Below the pieces are notes generated by a model that saw only the letters and a list, made by a program, of their open reading frames with translations, had not been told where the DNA came from and did no database searches. Positions 1-10,235 of a DNA stretch of 64,000 bases are shown here, in pieces (within the stretch, counting starts at the first letter, position 1; every line of letters begins with the position of its first letter). The position numbers and the translations under genes were made by a program. This DNA comes from Limnephilus marmoratus (Eukaryota > Arthropoda > Insecta > Trichoptera > Limnephilidae), in NCBI GenBank assembly GCA_917880885.1, contig OU862928.1, forward strand, positions 39,668,962 to 39,732,961. Direction: 5' to 3'.

Positions 1-255
1 AATAGGTAAAGTCGTTCTGAAGTTATGACGTGTAAAAGTGAAACAGGGATTCATTTTTATATATAAAGAAGGTTACTTAGAAAAGCTTTTTCATATAGGC
101 ATAAACGTAAATTAAAAAAACCGATTCACATTGTAACTCGCATTTGTCGTACATAAATTAAAATTTCTCCCCAAAAATACTCTTTTTTCGGTGTGTTGTT
201 TTTTTTTCATTTTATATTTTATTATATTTACAAATATGACAAGGTGAAATAACAT
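1..255. other. AT-rich flank, no gene seen
   Basis: I see no coding frame, RNA gene or recognisable repeat here. The last bases (245-255, tgaaataacat) are repeated at 1609-1619 and form the left target-site duplication of the LINE that follows. Confidence 0.5.
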
Positions 256-1610
256 AATTTGCCCTCTTCACAAGAAAGGAGACCCTATGAACTGCTCTAA
301 CTATAGGGGCATAACGCTGCTGAATATCTCATACAAGATCCTATCAAATGTACTGTGTGGTAGGCTTATGAAATATTCGGATGGCATAATTGGCCAATAT
401 CAAACTGGGTTCCGTAAGGGGAAATCTACAACTGATCAAATCTTTTCACTGAGACAGATACTGGAAAAAACAATAGAATTTAATGTTGATACATACCATC
501 TCTTCATAGATTTTAAGGCTGCCTATGACACGGTAAATAGAGAAAGACTGTACAGAGCCTTGGATGAATTTAATATCCCAAGAAAACTGGTAAACTTAGT
601 AAGGCTCACAATGTCTAATGTTGAGTGCCGAGTCAGAATACAACAGGATCTGTCAGACACCCTAAAGACCTTCAATGGACTAAGACAAGGAGATGCACTT
701 GCCTGCATTTTATTCAATTTAGCGCTGGAAAAGGCCATCCGAAATGCAGGTATACAAACCACAGGCCATATTTTTAACAAGTCTGTTCAGCTCCTTGCTT
801 ATGCTGACGATATAGATATCATCGCACGCTCAGAATATGAACTAAAATCGGCGTTTAAAAGCTTAGCTATGACGGCAAGGAACATGGGATTGGTCATCAA
901 CGAGGGGAAGACAAAATATATGCCCGTACGTGGACGCCAGAAACCACCAAGTATACAGATAGATAATTATACATTTGAAACTGTCAACGAGTTTGTATAT
1001 CTCGGTACTATGGTGACAAATGACAACAATGTATCCAGCGAAATCAAAAGAAGAATAGTAGCTGCAAATCGATACTACTTTGGGCTACAGAAGCATATGA
1101 AATCTCGCCACCTTACCAGAAGAACTAAAGTCCTGCTTTACAAGACCCTTATACGACCTGTTCTTATGTATGGTTCGGAATGCTGGACAATCAGTAAGGG
1201 TGATGAAGGAGCCCTAGAAAGTTTTGAAAGGAAGGTGCTGCGAAGGATTTACGGCCCAGTCTGTGATAATGGAGAATGGCGTATCAGATACAACCAGGAG
1301 CTATACGATCTTTACGAGGACCCTAATATCTCCAAGGAAATCAAAACTGGAAGACTCAGGTGGACTGGACATATCCAGAGAATGAGCGAAGGAGATATTC
1401 CAAAGCGAATTATGGATGGTGCACCTGGGGGTCGGAGAAGAGTTGGAAGACCAAAGCTTCGATGGCTGGATGGAGTGGTGAAGGATGCAAGCACCATCGG
1501 CATCCGAAACTGGCGCAACGCAGCACAACACCGACAGTCATGGAGGCAGGCTGGAGGCCGGAGGCCAAGACCCGACCTGGGTTGTAGAGCCACAGATGAT
1601 GATGATGATG
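256..1610 (+). mobile_element. 5'-truncated RTE-like non-LTR retrotransposon with target duplication
   Basis: The element begins inside the RT region (a frame reading LHKKGDP starts at 266) and ends in a run of GAT triplets at about 1595-1610. The 9-11 bp sequence (tg)aaataacat occurs just before (245-255) and just after (1609-1619), which fits a target-site duplication. 5' truncation, a short-repeat tail and a variable-length duplication are usual for target-primed LINE insertion. The endonuclease half is missing, so this copy cannot move alone. Confidence 0.85.
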
Positions 1611-1639
1611 AAATAACATTTTTAAATAATTATCGTTAA
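287..1639 (+). CDS. LINE reverse transcriptase fragment (RTE-like), intact frame
   Basis: This 450-residue frame encodes the RT and C-terminal part of a LINE ORF2, which copies the element RNA into DNA at a nicked target. Near the start is MNCSNYRGITLLN. RT motif A is FIDFKAAYDTVNR (about residue 73), the primer-grip/loop region is GLRQGDALACILFN (about 131) and the catalytic YADD box is LLAYADDIDII (about 168). The C-terminal part has the usual LINE signature VLMYGSECWTISKGDEG and GRPKLRWLDGV. There are no internal stops, so the insertion is young or the frame lightly mutated. The frame is open upstream of the ATG to about 263, where the element is truncated, so the ATG is internal to the original protein. 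The last residues (DDDDDEITFLNNYR) are the GAT tail and flank. Clade assignment to RTE is by resemblance. Confidence 0.85.
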   Translation: MNCSNYRGITLLNISYKILSNVLCGRLMKYSDGIIGQYQTGFRKGKSTTDQIFSLRQILEKTIEFNVDTYHLFIDFKAAYDTVNRERLYRALDEFNIPRKLVNLVRLTMSNVECRVRIQQDLSDTLKTFNGLRQGDALACILFNLALEKAIRNAGIQTTGHIFNKSVQLLAYADDIDIIARSEYELKSAFKSLAMTARNMGLVINEGKTKYMPVRGRQKPPSIQIDNYTFETVNEFVYLGTMVTNDNNVSSEIKRRIVAANRYYFGLQKHMKSRHLTRRTKVLLYKTLIRPVLMYGSECWTISKGDEGALESFERKVLRRIYGPVCDNGEWRIRYNQELYDLYEDPNISKEIKTGRLRWTGHIQRMSEGDIPKRIMDGAPGGRRRVGRPKLRWLDGVVKDASTIGIRNWRNAAQHRQSWRQAGGRRPRPDLGCRATDDDDDEITFLNNYR

Positions 1640-2154
1640 CTATCAATAATTGCCAAAGTTGCCTCTAAAATAAAGAAAAATCGACTTTTTTAATGGCTAA
1701 TATTTTATAAATCAAAACACAAATAAATAAAGTAGCACATATCCGTAATTTATTTGTTATACCTTTGGATTAAAACATATATTTTTTAGTTTGTTTAAGT
1801 ATTTTGGAATCAAATCCAAATTTAAGTTAGTTAGTAGAATGGCAAAGGATTATTGGATAATAATATGATATTCGAGAGAGATGTGGGTGGTAGAATAAGT
1901 CGGAGGCGTCCACTGAAGCAAGTTGAAAAAAGGTCTCGAAACGACTGTCGGTAGCTTAAGATAAAACTATGATCTCATGTCTCGTGGACGACAGAAAGGG
2001 GAACAAGTAAAACCCGTTGGCGAGCACATTTAAAGTGCATTATTTACTATTCATTATTAAAATTACACAGGTTTTCGTATTTCTAGGGCGTTAACTACAT
2101 GTGTAACACATTTCTACACATTTTGTTTGGGCCTTTGGACATTTTGAGCTAGTG
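1640..2154. other. No gene seen
   Basis: AT-rich sequence without a convincing frame. At about 1908-1965 there is a CTGAAGC...CGAAAC arrangement loosely like the PLE tails found elsewhere in the window, but it lacks the CTGANGA core. Confidence 0.4.
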
Positions 2155-2325
2155 GCAGGCGCATCCGCCGCCAAGACCTGAACACGCCTAACCCGATGAA
2201 CCGGGCACCCCTACTAAGTCACCTAATGTAGCGAACCACTTAGGGTGACCTATGGCAGAGGTATTGGTTATCCAATAAATGGTTCCCGGGGCGGCGGCAG
2301 TACCCATACCCGCCAGCCAGATTGA
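2155..2325 (-). repeat. SINE family A fragment (5' part)
   Basis: This is the 5' part of the A-tailed SINE described at 10236-10616, in minus orientation. Shared landmarks are the CCGGGGCGGCGG block, ATTGGTTATCCAATAA and AGCGAACCACTTAGGGTG. The A-rich tail end is absent. Confidence 0.75.
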
Positions 2326-2734
2326 AACCAATTTTAACGTAAGTAAAAAAAATTGGAACTGATTTGCCAAGAATTCAGACGAGCGATAGACACCTATCTT
2401 TACCTATAACATTATATTTTTTTACAAGAAAATTTTTGATTAATTCTATATTTTAAATTTGTATTTCGTTTGTTTAAATTTCCTGCGGTCAATTTTGACA
2501 GATAAATTAGATTTCGTGATTTTTCAAAGATCTGCACTAGTTACTAAGGACGGGTTGTTTAAAGAAAAATTAACAATTCATCGAATATTTTACGTAAGTT
2601 AATTTTCACGTTCTGTTGTATTCAAGTTCTGTTATTATTTCAATATAGGCCAGTTGCTTTATAAAACTGAAATAATCACAGAACTTTCAAAGAACTTTAA
2701 AATTAACTTCAAATATTTGATGAGTGGTAAAAAA
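2326..2734. other. No gene seen
   Basis: AT-rich sequence with no supported frame, RNA gene or repeat that I recognise. Confidence 0.4.
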
Positions 2735-2943
2735 AACGAACCGTTGTGACTTGAAACTCGATGAAACGAAAAATAGCAACACTAAAAAGAGACAAATACA
2801 TACATCTATAGGAATTAGCCTGCGAGAGAATGGGATAGTATAATTGGTCTCCTCTTTGTGCGGTGCTTTGTAGCCTCCCCACTCTTGTCTTCTTTAGTTT
2901 TCTGAAGGTTTTACTTCTACCGCGTATGGATTGCACACTCCGA
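2735..2943 (+). repeat. Dispersed repeat B
   Basis: One of at least six copies in the window. Landmarks are CTTGAAACTCGATGAAACG, TCTCCTCTTTGTGCGGTGC and TTTTCTGAAGGTTTTACTTC, ending near GGATTGCACACTC. No coding frame or terminal repeat lets me classify it. Other copies are near 4812-5790, 8632-8827, 12383-12470, 13282-13700 and 53522-53695. Confidence 0.7.
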
Positions 2944-2949
2944 TTTTTT

Positions 2950-3302
2950 TTTTAAATCTGCTTACCAATTTTTGCATCGATTCAAGTCTCTTCATATTAT
3001 TGTCTTAAGCTTGCGTCAAAGCGAAACCGGTTTGGTATGAATAGTGCTTTATAAAAAAAGTTATACGTTCAATTTCAAAATACCAACAGACTTATTTCCA
3101 AATCGTTGGCCTTACCAAAACGAAAAGACATTTAAAGGTTGCAACTTTATAAAACGAAAAAATGTATCAAATATAACTATTGTAGCTCCATTTCTTGCTC
3201 TCATTCAAACTCTTATATCGTTATTGATCTTTGTGGTTAAATATTTTTGATGTACTATGTATATATATAATATGATTAATTGCTTTTGTAGAAATGGAAA
3301 AC
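2950..3302. other. No gene seen
   Basis: AT-rich. A short phrase at about 3005-3035 (GCGTCAAAGCGAAACCGGTTTGG, quoted here in part as GCGAAACCGGTTTGG) resembles PLE tails, but no full motif is present. Confidence 0.35.
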
Positions 3303-4179
3303 CTTAATTTATAAAAATTAATGGTTGTTTGTTTGTCTCTTACGCGGTCCCTAAACCATTCATCCGATTGCGATTAAACTTTAGTGAATTGTTGTGCGCA
3401 CCCCTGCGAAGGTTTCTATATGTAGTGGTGAGCTCTGGCGTTGTGAAATTATTTCCGTGAATCTTTGGTGACCTGTTGTTCGCACGCCCGTGTTTATTAT
3501 ATTTGTGTATATACTGGCATTATGAAATTTGTATTTTAAAATTGCAATAGATGGCACGCGAGCTGTTTGAAAATTTTGTGTTTTTTTATGGAGTCTAGCG
3601 GCTTCTTTTTATATATTTTATTTTCTTTCCGCTATTATAGTAATTACTTACATAACATAATCATATAACTGTTTTTTCCTCATTACTTATTTTATTTACA
3701 GAAGGTTTCTTCGACTGGTCATAGCCGTTTTTGTATTTTTCTTTTTCTTTTTTTTTACTAACACTATTTTCTCTTTTTGATGTTACCTATTTCAGAAGAA
3801 TTATTCCACGGGCTGCTACATATATTTATCTTTTGTATATTGTGAATGTAAGTACTTGTATACTGCTTACTAACCCCGTATGCATGGACATTGGAGGGTC
3901 TAGAGCCGTTCAAATAAATGTAGCTTCATTAAAAAAAAGTAGAGTCTTGACTTGTGCGGTGAAGGAAGAAACCATATGTTTCCTTATAACGCCGTTGGGA
4001 AAGTAGTGGAGTCCCCTCCAATGTAGTCTAGCGGCATGGAGGGGAGACGCGGGAAGATGGAAGAGAACGTGGAAGGAAAAGTGGACGCGGGAGATGAACG
4101 GGACGCATAGGAAAGGACACGCAGGGAGAATCAATTTCTTTCTTATATAGAATTGCAACGCACGCCAGGTGCTCGCTAG
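3303..4179 (+). mobile_element. Non-autonomous Helitron, interrupted
   Basis: The right end reads ...CACGCCAGGTGCTCG then CTAG at 4176-4179 followed by T, matching the CTRR|T end of Helitrons. The left part (3303-3580) shares GTGAGCTCTGGC and GGCACGCGAG with the complete Helitron at 13703-14162. The purine-rich stretch 4035-4110 (GACGCGGGA type) also matches. The middle, about 3580-4030, is foreign or diverged sequence. The 5' boundary is approximate. Confidence 0.65.
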
Positions 4180-4385
4180 TTATTAATAAATTCATGACGT
4201 GGTAAAAATATTATAATATACCTGTGTTTTTGTGACCTGTTGCGCAGAAACGAATGCGCAATTTGCATTAAATTTGCCATTCTACAATTATAATGATTAT
4301 CAACTAGATCCATTGAAAAAACTTTTACTAGAACACACCTGTGCTTACAACAAAAGGACTTGGGTAAACTGAACAATCTAATTTT

Positions 4386-4758
4386 TTTTTTTTACTTTAA
4401 CTCCACACAGGAGGCCCTGAGGAAAATAATTTCCCTCAGGGCCTATGTCATCTGGGATGCTGTGTGGAGGGTCTTTTTGAGGAAAGGAAAGAATGAACAT
4501 TGGTCTTGAAGAGACCCATGTTGTAGTAAGGAGGAATCACAAAGGCCGGCAAATCTTTCCACAGCCGAGCTGTTGAACACAAGAACGAGCCGAAGAAACG
4601 ACCCGTTCTCATGTGACAAATGTCAACCGTGTACAAATGTTGGGCACGCGTTCGGCGTGCTTCCCGACTATGCACCGGTGCCGAAGGGATCAATGACGCT
4701 AGTTCCTCGGAGCATATTCCATTGTAATAACGGTAGAACAAGGATAGCATTCCCATAA
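4386..4758 (-). pseudogene. LINE C-terminus with the tail shared with SINE A
   Basis: On the minus strand a 102-residue frame reads LFYRYYNGICSEELASLIP, then SFLCSTARLWKDLPAFV and LFKTNVHSFLSSKRP, typical of the extreme C-terminus of an insect LINE ORF2. It stops inside a ~110-nt 3' tail that has a double stem (CTCCACACAG / CTGTGTGGAG around AGGCCCTGAGG / CCTCAGGGCCT) and then poly(A), seen as T at 4381-4393. This tail is nearly identical to the tail of SINE A. The copy is strongly 5'-truncated and cannot be functional. Confidence 0.75.
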
Positions 4759-4877
4759 TTGAGGGATACTGGAGTCAGATTTTTACGATTTGCAATAAGC
4801 GTCAATCTTTTTGAAGTGAAAATTTCTTTAGCAGCGTTGTGATTTGAAACTCTATGAAACGGAAGCTAGCGACACTT

Positions 4878-5190
4878 TTTTTTTACTTGAGCTTCACACA
4901 GAAGGCATTGAGGAAAATAATTTCCCTCAGGGCTTATGTCATCTTTGGGGATGCTGTGTGGAGAATTTTTTAAGGAAAGGAAGGAGAGGGGATTTCTGGG
5001 AAGGAAAGGGGTTTAAAGAGTGGGTAGAAATTAATCTGGTATTCAGTGTGTCTCGGTCCTAGCCCTATGAACCTGGGCACCCCTGCTAAATCACCAAACG
5101 CAGCGAACCACTTAAGATGACCTATGACAGAGGTGTTGGTTATCCAATAAAGGTTCCCGGGGCGGCGGTACCCATTCCCGTCTCCCAAAT
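4878..5190 (-). repeat. SINE family A, near full short form
   Basis: Minus-orientation copy. The 5' end (CCCGGGGCGGCGGTACCC region, about 5157-5175) and the 3' double stem followed by A tail (seen as T at 4878-4886) are both present. It inserted into repeat B, next to GCGACAC. Confidence 0.75.
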
Positions 5191-5321
5191 ATAAAAAGAA
5201 ACAAACACATACCTACATTTATGGGATTTAGCCTACATCTAGAATGAGATAGCAATAAAAATATTTTTTTCGTTATTTGTTTTTGGGGTGTTATGCCGTG
5301 TCGCGCTACCTCCTTCTCTAG

Positions 5322-5358
5322 CCAATGTTTCGGACAGCGTTGTAGTATTCATCATCAG
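5322..5358 (-). ncRNA. Hammerhead-like motif (PLE tail)
   Basis: Minus strand: CTGATGA at 5358-5352, then a stem ending CTGTCC, then GAAAC at 5331-5327. The second unit has an equivalent at about 5545-5580 whose first base is G instead of C (GTGATGA) but whose GGACA/TGTCC stem is perfect. One extra base sits between the core and stem II. Confidence 0.45.
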
Positions 5359-5594
5359 ACAGATTTGGCTAAAGAAGCAGGTAGCGCAACATGGCATAAC
5401 ACCCCAAAAACAAATAACGAAAATACTTTTGGCCGTGAAAATCTAAAACAATAAAATATTATTTTTTTTTAGATTTTCACGGCCAAAAGTATTTTTGTTA
5501 TTAGTTTTTGGGGTGTTATGCCGTATTGCGCTACCTCCTCCTTTAGCCAACGTTTCGGACAGCGTTACAGTGTCCATCATCACACACATCTGTC

Positions 5595-5634
5595 CTGACG
5601 ATGGACATTGTAACGCTGAACGAAACGTTGGCTA
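5595..5634 (+). ncRNA. Hammerhead-like motif (PLE tail)
   Basis: Plus strand: CTGACGA (CTGANGA allows any base at the fifth position), then a stem region starting GGACA, then GAAACGTTGGCT. The ACGT after GAAA is self-complementary, as expected for hammerheads that act as dimers. The 3' side of stem II (GAAC) is mismatched. Confidence 0.4.
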
Positions 5635-5789
5635 AAGAAGGAGGTAGCGCAACACGGCATAACACCCCAAAAACAAATAACGAAAAAAATCCTACACATT
5701 GATAAAAAAAATTCTTCGTTGTCTCCTTACTCCTGGCTACTTAAGTTTTCTGAAGGTTTCACTTCTACCGCGTGTGAATTGCACACTAT

Positions 5790-6126
5790 TTTTTGTTAAA
5801 TATCTAAAAGCCTAAACAATGAAAATTAACCAAAATAAATATTTTTATACTTTGGTTTATGTATTGTAAGTCCTGGTTATTTTTTCAAAGCTTATGTTTG
5901 ACCAGAATTTTATATAGTCAAAACCAATCCAATTTTTTTTTTGGTATAGCACAACCTTAGAGAGAAACAACCCAGCCTAACATATCAGAACTTTAACCAC
6001 TCGGACCCATAAGCTTGTTTACACTACAATGAAACATTACTAGAGATACATATGTCGTACAAAGCGTATACATCTATTCAAAGAGAATATGCAATTTTCA
6101 AAAACAAACAAATATAAATATACATC
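5790..6126. other. No gene seen
   Basis: AT-rich, with no supported feature. Confidence 0.4.
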
Positions 6127-6534
6127 TCATATTGTTTCTTTTACAACTCCATACGGAAGGTATTGAGTAAAATAATTTCCCTCAGGACCTGCGTCATCTT
6201 TGGGGATGCTGTGTGGAGGGTATTTTTGTAGAGAGGAAGGAGTGAACCTAGGTCTTGAATAGACCATGTTGTAGGAAAGAGGAAACACAGAGGCCACCAA
6301 ATCGCTCCACAGCCGAGCAATTGAACTCAAGAACGAATCGAAGAAGCAAGTAATTTCCCTCAGGACCTTCTTCATCTTCGGGAATGCTGTGTGGAGGGTG
6401 TTTTTGTGGAAAGGAAAGAGTGAACATATTATAGGAGAGAGGAAACACAGAGGCTAGCAAATCATTCCACAGTCGAGCTGTTGAACTCAAGAACGAGTCG
6501 TAGAAGCGAGCCGTTCTCATGTGACAAATTGGTG
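6127..6534 (-). pseudogene. Two tandem LINE C-terminal tails
   Basis: Minus-strand frames read SSIARLWSDLVASVFPLS (6127-6330) and ICHMRTARFYDSFLSSTARL (6345-6535), the same LINE C-terminus as at 4386-4758. Each runs into the shared tail (CCCTCCACACAGCATCCCC ... CCTGAGGGAAATTATTTT). The left copy has a damaged second stem (TTACTCAATACCTTCC). Both are non-functional. Confidence 0.7.
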
Positions 6535-6775
6535 ATTTAGTAGGGCTACCCGGGTTCATGGGGTGAGGTTTGTCTAGGTCTTGGAGGCGGATGACCAGGA
6601 CACACTAAACCTCAGATTCCTACCCACCCATTAAACCCTTTTCCTTCCCAGAACTCTCCTTCCTCCCTTTACTTAAAAAAAAACCTCCAAACAGCATCCC
6701 CACAAATGACTTGGCTCTGAGGGAAATTATTTTCCTCAGGGCCTCCTGTGTGGAGATCATGTGAAAAAAAATCAC
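6535..6775 (+). repeat. SINE family A inserted in a LINE
   Basis: Plus-orientation copy truncated at its 5' end, starting near TGGTGATTTAGTAGGG and ending GTGTGGAGATCATGTG with an A run. It separates the LINE fragment at 6776-6880 from the rest of the same LINE at 6345-6534. Confidence 0.75.
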
Positions 6776-6880
6776 TGAGTAAAAATGTTGCCGAAGGATT
6801 CAATGACGCTAGTTCCTCGGAGCATCTTCCATTGAAATACAGGTAGATCAAACACAGCATTCCAGTCACCATAAAGATTG
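6776..6880 (-). pseudogene. LINE C-terminal fragment
   Basis: Minus-strand frame LIYLYFNGRCSEELASLNP, the piece that precedes ICHMRTARFY in the same LINE. It is separated from it by the SINE at 6535-6775. Confidence 0.65.
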
Positions 6881-6928
6881 CAAACCGTTTGTTAAGATAT
6901 TATTGTTATTTCGAAACAATTTTTTTTT

Positions 6929-7345
6929 CAGTCGCTTTTACAAAATGTATGTTTTTTAAATAATTTCTTCACCGTAAATAAAATACTGTTCAGAAAAATC
7001 GTTCCATGACAACTCAGAATCATGCAAATTCAACACCCCTTTGAAAATTCATTTAAAGTTATGAAAAAAATATTGAAAAATAGCCTGTTTAATCAATTTT
7101 TTTGCATAATAATACAAATATTTCTAAACATTTTTTTTTCAGTCGCTTTTACAAAATGTCTGTTTTTTAAATGATTTTTCCTCGTAAATAAAATACTGTT
7201 ATATATATATCATAAAAATGCTTCGATGACAACTCAGAATCATGCAAATTCAACACCCCTTTGAAAAGTCATTAAAAGTTATGAAAAAAAATAACCTAAC
7301 ATAACCTTTTCAAGCAATTTTTTTGCGTAATTCTGAGTTGTAATT
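6929..7345. repeat. Direct duplication, period about 211 bp
   Basis: Two adjacent copies each start CAGTCGCTTTTACAAAATGT (6929 and 7140) and share GACAACTCAGAATCATGC and AACACCCCTTTGAAAA. The pattern of CAACTCAGAA and its inverse TTCTGAGTTG near the end links it to the small element at 11066-11230. Confidence 0.75.
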
Positions 7346-8631
7346 CACCCATAATTGATTTAAGGTCTTTTTTATTTAGTTAGGACCTATTTTCAAGATT
7401 GATTTTATATTCCAAAGGTTAGCATTAATAACTAAATGGTGCAAACCACACAACTGTCCAAACATAAACTTGCACATTTATCCATTTAAAATACCAATAC
7501 AGAATCACTTTTACACTCTCCTTGCACAGAATATTATAAACAAGGTTAAACTGCATTGCTTAACATAAGAAAAAACATTTAAATGTCGAACTTAAATACA
7601 TTGAAATTATTTGATAAAATACACACCAACAAAAACAGAAACGAAAAAATTCAACAAAACGCGCGAAAATCTATTCGATTTTTAAATTCGAAACGTCACT
7701 AAATTCAAATACCGAACTGAATCTAAATTTTTTTTTAAATAATTTTGTTTGTATTTTATTTCGTATTTCGAACACATTCCCTCCGAACCGAATACTAGAG
7801 CCAACTGAATTCAAAGAGAATGAACTAAAGGTATTTACGTAAAAACTTGAATTTTCCAGTTATCTTCAACTAAAACATGCACACTTCACAAAAAAATCTA
7901 ATCATTTATATGGTAACGTAATTATTTTACTTTGAAATGGTTTTGAACTTTTTTTGTGCACATTTTCAGCTGCACGAATTGTTTGAACATTTTGAAACAC
8001 ACCTCATAAAGAGTGAATCGAGTCAGGATCCATCTTATAAGTCGTGATAAATTTAACTAGGCACGTTACACTTTGTAAAAAATTCGCACCCAATACATGG
8101 AATATAATAAATTTTGCTGTACTGATGATTAGATCTTTTTGTAATGTGGTGTTTTATTAATTGTATCAAAGTGTTGTTTTTACGCGATTTTCAGTCAAGC
8201 CTTTAAGATGGACTTTAATGAACGAAAAGGTAACAGGTTGCTATGAAATTGGTAGAGAGAATTGTAAAAAGGGATCTAAATACAATACATTTTTAGAGTG
8301 CTTTCAGCAATGAGTTTTAATCTTTTCATAAAGTGTTCACAGTTATACAAATTACTATTATTAGCGTAGATAAAGGCCGTGCAACGATTTTCACAGGAGT
8401 AGGAAATGTGACTTGGTAAAAAAGGTGTATTATTAAGATTTTTTTTGTTGCTTTGGTTGGATTTTTTGGTTAAGTGGTGTGGTTTTGTTGACCTTTTTAT
8501 AAAATTAGTTGCTCCGGTGTAAAAAAGGACGTAGATGAAAGGGAGCATGTATTATAAAGTGCGGCCATACTAGTTTTAGCAAAAGGAAAATCGTATTGGG
8601 CGAAGTTTCTCAAACTGTTATTGGCGGAGAA
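7346..8631. other. 1.3 kb with no gene or repeat recognised
   Basis: AT-rich sequence with scattered short open frames only. None has a recognisable motif, and I see no terminal repeats. Confidence 0.4.
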
Positions 8632-8827
8632 GTGAAACCTTCAGAAAACTAAAGTAGACACGAGTGAGGAGGCTACGAAGCACCGCACAAAGAGGAGACC
8701 GATTATTCTATCTCATTTTCTCGTAGGCTAATCCTATGTACATATGTGTTTGTCACTTTTTAGTGTCGCTTTTTCATTTCATCGAGTTTCAAATCACAAC
8801 GGTGCTAAATAAGTTTTCACTTCAAAA
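8632..8827 (-). repeat. Dispersed repeat B
   Basis: A nearly complete reverse copy. It begins with GTGAAACCTTCAGAAAAC, includes GCACCGCACAAAGAGGAG and ends with AGTTTTCACTTCAAAAA. Confidence 0.7.
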
Positions 8828-8837
8828 ATATATAGTA

Positions 8838-9179
8838 CTAGCAGACCCAGTCACACGTTGTTGTGGCTAACGCAACACAACGCCATCTACTGAAAACGCC
8901 ATTACCCGACCTTTATAACCGACGGCATCTGTTAATTTGCATACATATCAAATCAACACCGCCTGCATTCAGTCCGCTGCCCGCATGCCAGCCCGCTCCC
9001 TTTATGTATTATATATTTCAACCAATTTACACAAAAACTTGACAAAATTATATATCTAAACCTTCCTCGTGAATCACTCTATTTATTGGTGAAAACCGCC
9101 TGAAAATCCGTTCATTAGTTTTTGAGTTTATCGCGAACAGACAGACGCGTCGGAGGACTTAATTTATTATATGTAGAGA
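8838..9179 (-). mobile_element. Non-autonomous Helitron, complete ends
   Basis: On the minus strand it starts TCTCTACATATAATAAATT (from 9179, preceded by A) and ends GGGTCTGCTAG at 8838 followed by T. That is the A|TC...CTRR|T structure of Helitrons. Related copies are at 20773-20944 and 33590-34139. Confidence 0.85.
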
Positions 9180-9689
9180 TATTTGAAGCGCATTCCAGAG
9201 TGGAAGGTACCTACTCTCAATATAGCTCTGGTGTAAGACCACCATTCAGTGATAGAGAGATCCAGTGATAGCTAGTCACCGGGACAAAATAATAGCGACA
9301 CGCAATGACGTCAAATTTAATATATAGCCACGTTGTACTACTATTATTTACAGCTGCCAGTTACAATATAATAAACATTTAATAAAATTACAAATCCGTA
9401 GTACTTATACCTGCCAGCGGCATGTGTAAGTATGCGATCTGTTAACGTAAGTGGCGCCACCCTTTGGCATCATTGGCTACTTGTTTGAATTCGGTTCTAT
9501 TACAAAAGTATCCTTTTAACAAACTAAGCACGAAGATAGTTTTGCGTACGGCGCGGCATCAGAGTTGCTTTCTTAGCCGGATTCTTACAGTCTCTGGCCT
9601 ATTAATACTGTTCGGTTCTGTATAATATTTTGATCTATAGTTTTTATTTGTCTATAGGTCTTTTTTTATTTTTATTAAATGTTATTATT
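9180..9689. other. No gene seen
   Basis: Intergenic sequence. A phrase at about 9230-9255 (GGTGTAAGACCACCATTCAG) matches part of repeat C (47172-47405). Otherwise nothing is recognised. Confidence 0.4.
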
Positions 9690-9717
9690 CTGACGAAGAA
9701 ACCCTTGGTTTCGAAAC
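9690..9717 (+). ncRNA. Hammerhead-like motif in a PLE 3' tail
   Basis: CTGACGA at 9690-9696, then a stem GAAACC/GGTTTC with loop CTT, then GAAAC at 9713-9717. It is followed by GGTGTTTTTACAAAGT, which is shared with the PLE tail at 24970-25075. One unpaired A sits between core and stem. No PLE coding sequence accompanies it. Confidence 0.45.
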
Positions 9718-9998
9718 ATGTTTATAATTTTAATTAAATACTGGTGTTTTTACAAAGTTATTTGTTTTCATTTAAATATTTCTTTTTTTTCTATAGTTTA
9801 ACACTTGGAGAATCACTGCTTCACGTATACATTGATAAATTACAATGTATTTTATATGATAATAATATTATACAATATAATATACATATTGTGAACGTGA
9901 ACTTATATTTCACAACCTATCTACTGTAGTTTACATACAATTTATTACATCACTAGCGCGGACCCGTGAAAAATCACGGGATATTATAATTGTTAGGT

Positions 9999-10166
9999 TT
10001 TTTTTACATTAGCTCCACACAAAAGGTCCTAAAGAAAATAATTTCTTTCAGGTCCTATGTTATCTTTGGGGATGCTATTTGGAAGGTTTTTTAAGGAAAG
10101 GAAGAAGAGGAGTTTTGGGAAAGAAATAGATATGAGGGGTGGGTAGGGGGCTAGAGGTCAATGTGT
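9999..10166 (-). repeat. SINE family A, 3' half
   Basis: Minus copy with the A tail seen as T at 10000-10007. The double stem is degenerate and it includes the GGGGTGGGTAGG region. It is cut off before the 5' half. Confidence 0.7.
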
Positions 10167-10235
10167 CCAGGAGTGACGGATGTATGAATCCATCCCTCCC
10201 AATGTGAGAGGTCAAAAGACCTCCTCAACCTCTTT

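Larger units (their letters stand above)
5270..5690. mobile_element. Two tandem palindromic units with hammerhead-like motifs (PLE-derived)
   Basis: Each unit (about 5281-5420 and 5500-5680) starts with TTTTTGGGGTGTTATGCCGT and ends with its inverse, ACGGCATAACACCCC. Inside each, inverted arms carry GAAAC preceded by a GGACA...TGTCC stem and CTGATGA or CTGACGA. Penelope-like elements are known to carry hammerhead motifs in such repeats. No coding sequence is present, so this is a non-autonomous relic. Confidence 0.6.
4812..5790 (+). repeat. Dispersed repeat B, split by two insertions
   Basis: Pieces of repeat B lie at about 4812-4877, 5195-5245 and 5700-5790. The first gap is a SINE A copy (4878-5190). 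The second is the hammerhead-bearing palindromic unit pair (5270-5690). Confidence 0.65.

Noticed and set aside
1907..1965. Hammerhead motif
   Set aside because: CGAAACGACTGTCG is present but the core is CTGAAGC, not CTGANGA, and no stem II forms.
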